Shown piece after piece: positions 14,440-17,561 of a stretch of DNA of 17,561 nucleotides. This stretch comes from CAYSPU01 sp964432995 (lineage in GTDB: Bacteria > Verrucomicrobiota > Verrucomicrobiia > Limisphaerales > JAHDYP01): assembly GCA_964432995.1 (NCBI GenBank), contig CAYSPU010000116.1:1-17561 (forward strand), given 5' to 3'. A program made the translations under genes and the position numbers. The notes under the pieces are model-generated. The model saw only the letters and a program-made list of their open reading frames with translations, had not been told where the DNA came from and did not search any database. The number at the start of each line of letters is the position of its first letter. The stretch's first letter is position 1.

Positions 14440-14455
14440 TTCAGCAGGTGTTGAA
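14440..14455. promoter_or_regulatory. Operator-like site 2 for AbiEi
   Basis: TTCAGCAGGTGTTGAA is an imperfect palindrome upstream of the -35-like hexamer, 70 bp from site 1. Its half-sites TTCAGCA and TGTTGAA differ at one of seven positions. Confidence 0.5.
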
Positions 14456-14503
14456 GCCTGCCATTTGCCTGAAACAGCAAAGCTCGGTCGTCGTCTATGC
14501 GCC

Positions 14504-15091
14504 TCAGCCCCCCTGGTCGAATCGCGTCAGAAACGTCTCTGCGGCAGAAAGGACTTTCTTTGCCTCAGTTTGAGTGGGTTCAGCCGGGAGATGAACTGCA
14601 TTGTTTCGGATGCGAATGATCTCGTCGAGTAGCTTCCGCTCCTTGGCCGTGAGAACCCCCTGCTTTTCCCACCGCATTACCACCTCACGGATCGGAATCA
14701 TCTTATCAATCACCAAGGTTTCATCTCTGGTCTTCCCAGGCACTTGTCGCAGCCCGACATCGAGCGCGATAAAGGCTTCGAGAATGGCGGCACGGTGATG
14801 GCCCGAACCAAACAGTTGCTTGGCCCTCGTGAGTCTATCGCCCGAGAGAACCGTCTTCAGCGCACTTCGCAGATGCTCCTGTGCTTCGTCCGGTTTGGCG
14901 GCTTGATACTTGATGACACGTTAGGACTGCACGTCGAAGGCAAGATTTGAGAGATCCTGGCTGAGCAATACCGTAGGTTTTCCTGCGGCCTGGGCCAACC
15001 CGAGTTCAAACATGACATTGGCATTGTTCTCGGTCAGATCGGCGATGCACAACCGCGCCTGCTGAATGGCCACTCGAATCTGCAGGGACAT
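14504..15091 (-). pseudogene. Deoxyribosyltransferase/TIR-like plus HEPN protein, broken
   Basis: One frame runs from about 15091 to 14504 with a single TAA at 14921-14923. Before it: MSLQIRVAIQQARLCIADLT, then NANVMFELGLAQAAGKPTVL and NLAFDVQS. This is the hallmark 'A-D-L-T-x-x-N-x-N-V-x-x-E-L-G' block of nucleoside 2-deoxyribosyltransferase/TIR-like domains of defence proteins. After it: RVIKYQAAKPDEAQEHL, a helical domain, and RIRNNAVHLPAEP with an R-x4-H motif as in HEPN ribonucleases. Family members commonly continue 'F-D-x-x-S/H-Y/F-R', so TAA probably replaced a tyrosine codon. The N-terminus (first strand and loop) is missing; that DNA is occupied by the recombinase gene. The downstream half alone could be made only from a GTG at 14743. 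Confidence 0.65.
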
Positions 15092-15983
15092 GGATACATC
15101 GAGCTTGGAAGTCAACGTGGTCCTCCCATCGCAATCGTTTGGTCTCCTCGGCCCGGATACCACCCAGGCACGTGCAAGCCATCGGCACCAAGACTTCGGG
15201 TGCGGCTGTGGCAAAGAGTTTATCCCGGTCTTGCAGGGACAGGATTCCAGGAGGCGAATCGCTGATTCGCTTGGACACCGTGCGCGTGTCTTTTATCGCG
15301 GGATGGTGGTCCGGGAGGTAGCCCTTGGCTTTGCACCACGAAAAGAACGTCACAATGGTCGTTCGGATGTTCTTCCTGGTGCGAGGCTTCACGTCCTTGG
15401 AATCCAGGTAGCCAACGACCTCCGGGTTTTTGATCGTAGCCACGGCGCAGGGGAACCTCGCCGCGAATTTCCGCAGGCGGGTGCGAAGGTCTCGGACGTA
15501 AAGCTTCACGACTTCACCAGCGGCCACGCGCTGCTGTGCCTCGGCGATGAACTCCTCGACGGCCTCCGGCACCAGCTTGGTCTTGAATCCCTCCGGGTTC
15601 GCGCTGAGCCAAGAATCAACTGCCTCCGAGAGCGTGGCCCGACCGTTCAGCTTCGCCTTGGCGTCTGCAAACTGCATGACCGCCATGTCCAGCGGCAGGC
15701 CCAAAGGCTTTAGGATTCCGACTGCCCGCTCGTAAATCACCCGTTCTGTCCCGGACAGCGTGCGCAGGTCCGTCTTGCCATTGCCCAATTGCTTCAAGAT
15801 GTCGAGCGCGACCTCCTCGATCTCGTCCTCATCGTTGGAGCGGCTCACAACTCTTGGCCGACCGTTGTCGAAATAGCGGAACTGAAAGCGTTGAAGCTTC
15901 TTGGCCTGGTTGAAGTGCGTGTGGATCGTCCCTTTTACGCCCTTCCAGTCCACACTGCGGGAGTATTCGTATTTCAGTTTCAT
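15006..15983 (-). CDS. Tyrosine recombinase (integrase), C-terminally truncated
   Basis: The 325-residue frame has an N-terminal region and an SAM-like core-binding domain (about 130-235, KLYVRDLRTRLRKFAARFPC, then RKNIRTTIVTFFSWCKAKGY), followed by the start of the catalytic domain with LGGIRAEETKRLRWED (273-288; Arg277 is the first catalytic arginine). From about residue 303 (SSGHSAG onward) the protein is an out-of-frame reading of the neighbouring deoxyribosyltransferase-like sequence. The H-x-x-R box and tyrosine nucleophile are absent. The product cannot catalyse recombination. A tRNA 3' fragment and short TTCACAC repeats lie just upstream of the start, as at integrase attachment sites. 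Confidence 0.8.
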   Translation of the reverse strand: MKLKYEYSRSVDWKGVKGTIHTHFNQAKKLQRFQFRYFDNGRPRVVSRSNDEDEIEEVALDILKQLGNGKTDLRTLSGTERVIYERAVGILKPLGLPLDMAVMQFADAKAKLNGRATLSEAVDSWLSANPEGFKTKLVPEAVEEFIAEAQQRVAAGEVVKLYVRDLRTRLRKFAARFPCAVATIKNPEVVGYLDSKDVKPRTRKNIRTTIVTFFSWCKAKGYLPDHHPAIKDTRTVSKRISDSPPGILSLQDRDKLFATAAPEVLVPMACTCLGGIRAEETKRLRWEDHVDFQARCIHVPADSSGHSAGAVVHRRSDREQCQCHV

Positions 15984-16024
15984 ACCCCCGGTAGAACCGA
16001 AAACGACGGCCAGCTTGGGCCGCG

Positions 16025-16072
16025 AGCTTTCACACTTCTTTCACACCAAACAGGTGCAACCTGTGTGAAGCT
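16025..16072. promoter_or_regulatory. TTCACAC repeat cluster upstream of integrase
   Basis: CTTTCACAC at 16027-16035, TTCACAC at 16040-16046 and the inverted GTGTGAAG at 16063-16070 surround a CAGGT-GCA-ACCTG palindrome (16051-16063). The position between the integrase start and the tRNA fragment fits integrase or excisionase arm sites, or an operator for the integrase gene. Confidence 0.45.
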
Positions 16073-16103
16073 GCGTAAGTGATTGGGACTGGCAGGATTA
16101 GGT

Positions 16104-16129
16104 TGGAGCGGGTGAAGGGAATCGAACCC
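16104..16129 (-). other. tRNA-Gly 3' fragment, probable attachment site
   Basis: The minus strand carries GGGTTCGATTCCC followed by TT and CACCCGCTCCA: a T-loop with the acceptor 3' strand CACCCGC, discriminator U and encoded CCA. GCGGGTG...CACCCGC with U73 is characteristic of bacterial tRNA-Gly. No 5' acceptor half, D-arm or anticodon arm is present upstream, so it is not a functional tRNA gene. Its position about 120 bp upstream of a tyrosine recombinase gene marks it as an att core. Confidence 0.7.
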
Positions 16130-16145
16130 AAGGACTCCGCTCTGC

Positions 16146-16163
16146 CAGCCCGACACCGGGCTG
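16146..16163. repeat. Hairpin downstream of toxin gene
   Basis: CAGCCCG (16146-16152) and CGGGCTG (16157-16163) form a perfect 7-bp stem with loop ACAC. It lies about 100 bp past the toxin stop on the minus strand. No U-run follows. Confidence 0.45.
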
Positions 16164-16246
16164 ACGTAAATCTTCATCTTTGAACAGGTTACTGGAAGTG
16201 CCCCGGCGGAGCCAACTCGAAAGCACGTCGAAAACGTCCAAAAACG

Positions 16247-16266
16247 CTGTCAGGAACTGTCAGGAA
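16247..16266. repeat. 10-bp tandem duplication at toxin stop
   Basis: CTGTCAGGAA occurs twice back to back (16247-16256, 16257-16266). The second copy includes the toxin stop codon (16260-16262). Confidence 0.8.
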
Positions 16267-16628
16267 AGCGCGGGCCGGAAGCGAACCCGCCACGACTCTA
16301 CGATGGCCAGTCGGCCCGGAACACGGGCCAGCAACTCAGGCTGCGACAAGAACGACTCCAGCACCTTGACTACGATGGCAGCAATTGCGTCGTCCGGCAG
16401 TTCGAGCACGATGATCCCGGCGTAGTCGGCGGGCGGGTAGTTCCGAACATCTGAGAAATCGAAGTCGCGGGTGATGAGGGCGAACCTGTGCTCCTTGGCG
16501 TAAGCCGCGATCTGCGCGTCATCTGCTCCACCCAGACCAACGTCACGGACATCGACCGCCTCGTGGCCAATCCGTTGAACGGCTCCCGCCGCCGACCGGG
16601 GCATGTTGGCATCCAGCAGGAAGCGCAT
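16260..16628 (-). CDS. DUF5615 PIN-like toxin (copy 2, intact)
   Basis: This 122-residue protein has the compact PIN-like fold of DUF5615/Mut7-C-like proteins. An N-terminal MRFLLDANMP strand carries the first acidic residue (Asp7), HEAVDVRDVGL follows at 22-32, then ADDAQIAAYAKEHRFALITR (35-54) and the second acidic cluster DFDFSD (55-60). PIN-like nucleases cleave RNA, and members of this family are regularly paired with DUF433 proteins as presumed toxin-antitoxin systems; toxicity is inferred. It starts nine bases after the DUF433 stop, in the usual order. Its length is normal for the family, and the core acidic residues are present. Confidence 0.85.
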   Translation of the reverse strand: MRFLLDANMPRSAAGAVQRIGHEAVDVRDVGLGGADDAQIAAYAKEHRFALITRDFDFSDVRNYPPADYAGIIVLELPDDAIAAIVVKVLESFLSQPELLARVPGRLAIVESWRVRFRPALS

Positions 16629-16796
16629 TGGGGCGGCTCAGCCGGGCAATGGGTGGTACTGCTCCTGTTCGACCAACTCCCCGGCAAACTTCAGCGCCGC
16701 ACGGATGTCCTCCAAGGTCAGCGCGTATTCCCGTTGAACGTCCTCGAAGCTCATGCCTCCGGCCAAGCTGCCGACGATCAGGGACACCGGCATCCT
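16476..16796. repeat. Toxin-antitoxin direct repeat, copy 2
   Basis: This is the partner of the block at 11527-11847, in the same orientation, about 94% identical by eye. Here the homology is internal to an intact gene pair. Confidence 0.85.
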
Positions 16797-16859
16797 CGTA
16801 CCGCGCACCACGGGCTTGCCGTGGCACACCTTCGGATCAATGACGATTCGGTCGTTCAT
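16638..16859 (-). CDS. DUF433 antitoxin (copy 2, intact)
   Basis: This 73-residue protein is a complete DUF433 (VapB-like helix-turn-helix) protein. It begins MNDRIVIDPKVCHGKPVVRG, the diagnostic R-I-x-x-x-P ... G-K-P-x-x-x-G-T-R motif, followed by the HTH segment SLIVGSLAGGMSFEDVQREY and a helical tail ending YHPLPG. It should neutralise the downstream DUF5615 partner and may repress the operon. I chose the ATG at 16859 because the family N-terminus starts there. The same frame stays open upstream through the whole nSTAND3 remnant, so a read-through fusion is possible. Confidence 0.85.
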   Translation of the reverse strand: MNDRIVIDPKVCHGKPVVRGTRMPVSLIVGSLAGGMSFEDVQREYALTLEDIRAALKFAGELVEQEQYHPLPG

Positions 16860-17561
16860 ACCGCTGGCATCACCATACGGGGCGGGGTGCGGTTTGGCAA
16901 ACCCGGAAGGAGTCCGGCATACCCGGTGCAGCACGGTACAAGGCTGGTTTGAAAGCCTTGGGCAGTACCAGTCGCAACATTCCCGCCCTCCGCCCACTAG
17001 CCGGAGGGTGTATCCTACGAACGTCCCGTCTAGCTCCTTGAGGGCATCTCTGAAGTCCGTCGCGCGGTGGGCTATGCCCGACCTGTCACATTGAGTAGTG
17101 TGGAACGCCGTGAAGGCACGCTCGGCGTCAGCCATTCGTGATTCCGTCGGCAAGGTGGGCAGGACAAACAGCAGATGTCGTGCTCTGTCCGACAGTTGCC
17201 GACGGAAGGCGTGTCCCCAAATCTCGACTGGATTCTCAAGATTCCTGAGAAAGAGAGCACCGTACTCGGTAGGTGGCGTGTGTCCAACCCATGCTGAATT
17301 GGTCAGGTATTCAATCAAACGAGGGTTGTAGTTCTTATGGTCGACGATCTTGACGTACCCGCGCTCTGCCACCAGCGCCTCAAGATGGGTTCGCGGGAGA
17401 TCGGAGAAGTGAAGGTGGTTGTAAAGAATCTGCGCTCGAATACGGCGCGAGTACTTGGAGAGATCAATCGTGCATGTCCGGTGGTCGAATCTTTCGCGGG
17501 CCAGTTTCTCATAGTGCAGTCTGGCTTGATTTAGGATGTATTCGCGCGTCGTGAGAATAAG
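16860..17561 (-). CDS. nSTAND3-family NTPase, C-terminal part, truncated
   Basis: The frame is open from the window's right edge. It reads LILTTREYILNQARLHYEKL, then YSRRIRAQILYNHLHFSDLP, YVKIVDHKNYNPRLIEYLT and HLLFVLPTLP. This sequence is typical of the nSTAND3 (novel STAND NTPase 3) region after the P-loop, namely the sensor strand L-x-x-T-x-R-E-Y-I, the helical lid, and the start of the C-terminal helical domain. STAND NTPases are intracellular sensors; nSTAND proteins act as phage-detecting defence proteins. The Walker motifs and effector lie outside the window. Near LDGTFVGYTL (about 17000) the family pattern fades, and the frame continues without a stop into the DUF433 gene, so the natural C-terminus is lost. 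Probably a remnant. Confidence 0.7.

Noticed and set aside
14504..14743. Free-standing 79-residue HEPN-like gene starting at GTG 14743
   Set aside because: The same frame carries sensible protein upstream to 14921 and, past one stop, into the deoxyribosyltransferase-like domain, so a broken longer gene is the better reading.
16104..16190. Complete tRNA gene
   Set aside because: Only the T-loop and acceptor 3' strand are present; no 5' acceptor strand, D-arm or anticodon arm can be found upstream.

Overview
The window looks like a GC-rich bacterial chromosome segment, most likely from the Verrucomicrobiota/Planctomycetota side of the tree. This is an inference from a very large secreted protein with lamin-tail, chitobiase-like and CotH domains, a bacterial deoxyhypusine-synthase-like gene beside an HldE-like PfkB kinase, and intergenic spaces packed with dyads and short tandem repeats. 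No marker gene here fixes the phylum.

Left half (1-9.6 kb), apparently resident genome: a DUF721/DciA-like replication protein (minus), a small putative lipoprotein (plus), an 8-bp tandem repeat, a deoxyhypusine-synthase-fold protein that lacks the lysine motif of true DHS, a repeat-rich spacer, a PfkB-family sugar kinase, a spacer with three large dyads, and a convergent 1610-residue exported CotH/lamin-tail protein. A divergent gene with a signal peptide begins at 9707 but is frameshifted and stops against the 3' end of a DUF4143 ATPase gene.

Right half (about 10.1-17.6 kb), accessory: an eroded defence/mobile island with every gene on the minus strand. From left to right it holds an intact DUF4143 AAA ATPase; a dead copy of a DUF5615/DUF433 toxin-antitoxin pair; a 230-bp element with 31-bp inverted ends that encloses the tail of an apparent RAYT-type transposase; an ORF with a BrxL-like N-terminus joined to a UvrD-like fragment; an intact AbiEii toxin and AbiEi antitoxin behind a promoter with two matching operators; a nucleoside-deoxyribosyltransferase/TIR-like plus HEPN protein broken by one TAA; a tyrosine recombinase cut after its first catalytic arginine; a tRNA-Gly 3' fragment that looks like an attachment site; an intact DUF5615/DUF433 pair; and the C-terminal part of an nSTAND3 defence NTPase running off the right edge.

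The accessory part reads as successive insertion, recombination and deletion. The AbiE pair, the second toxin-antitoxin pair and the DUF4143 ATPase look functional; most of the rest is remnant. The least familiar items are the BrxL/UvrD chimera translationally coupled to AbiEii, the AbiE operator pair, the deoxyribosyltransferase-HEPN architecture, and the DHS-like/PfkB gene pair.
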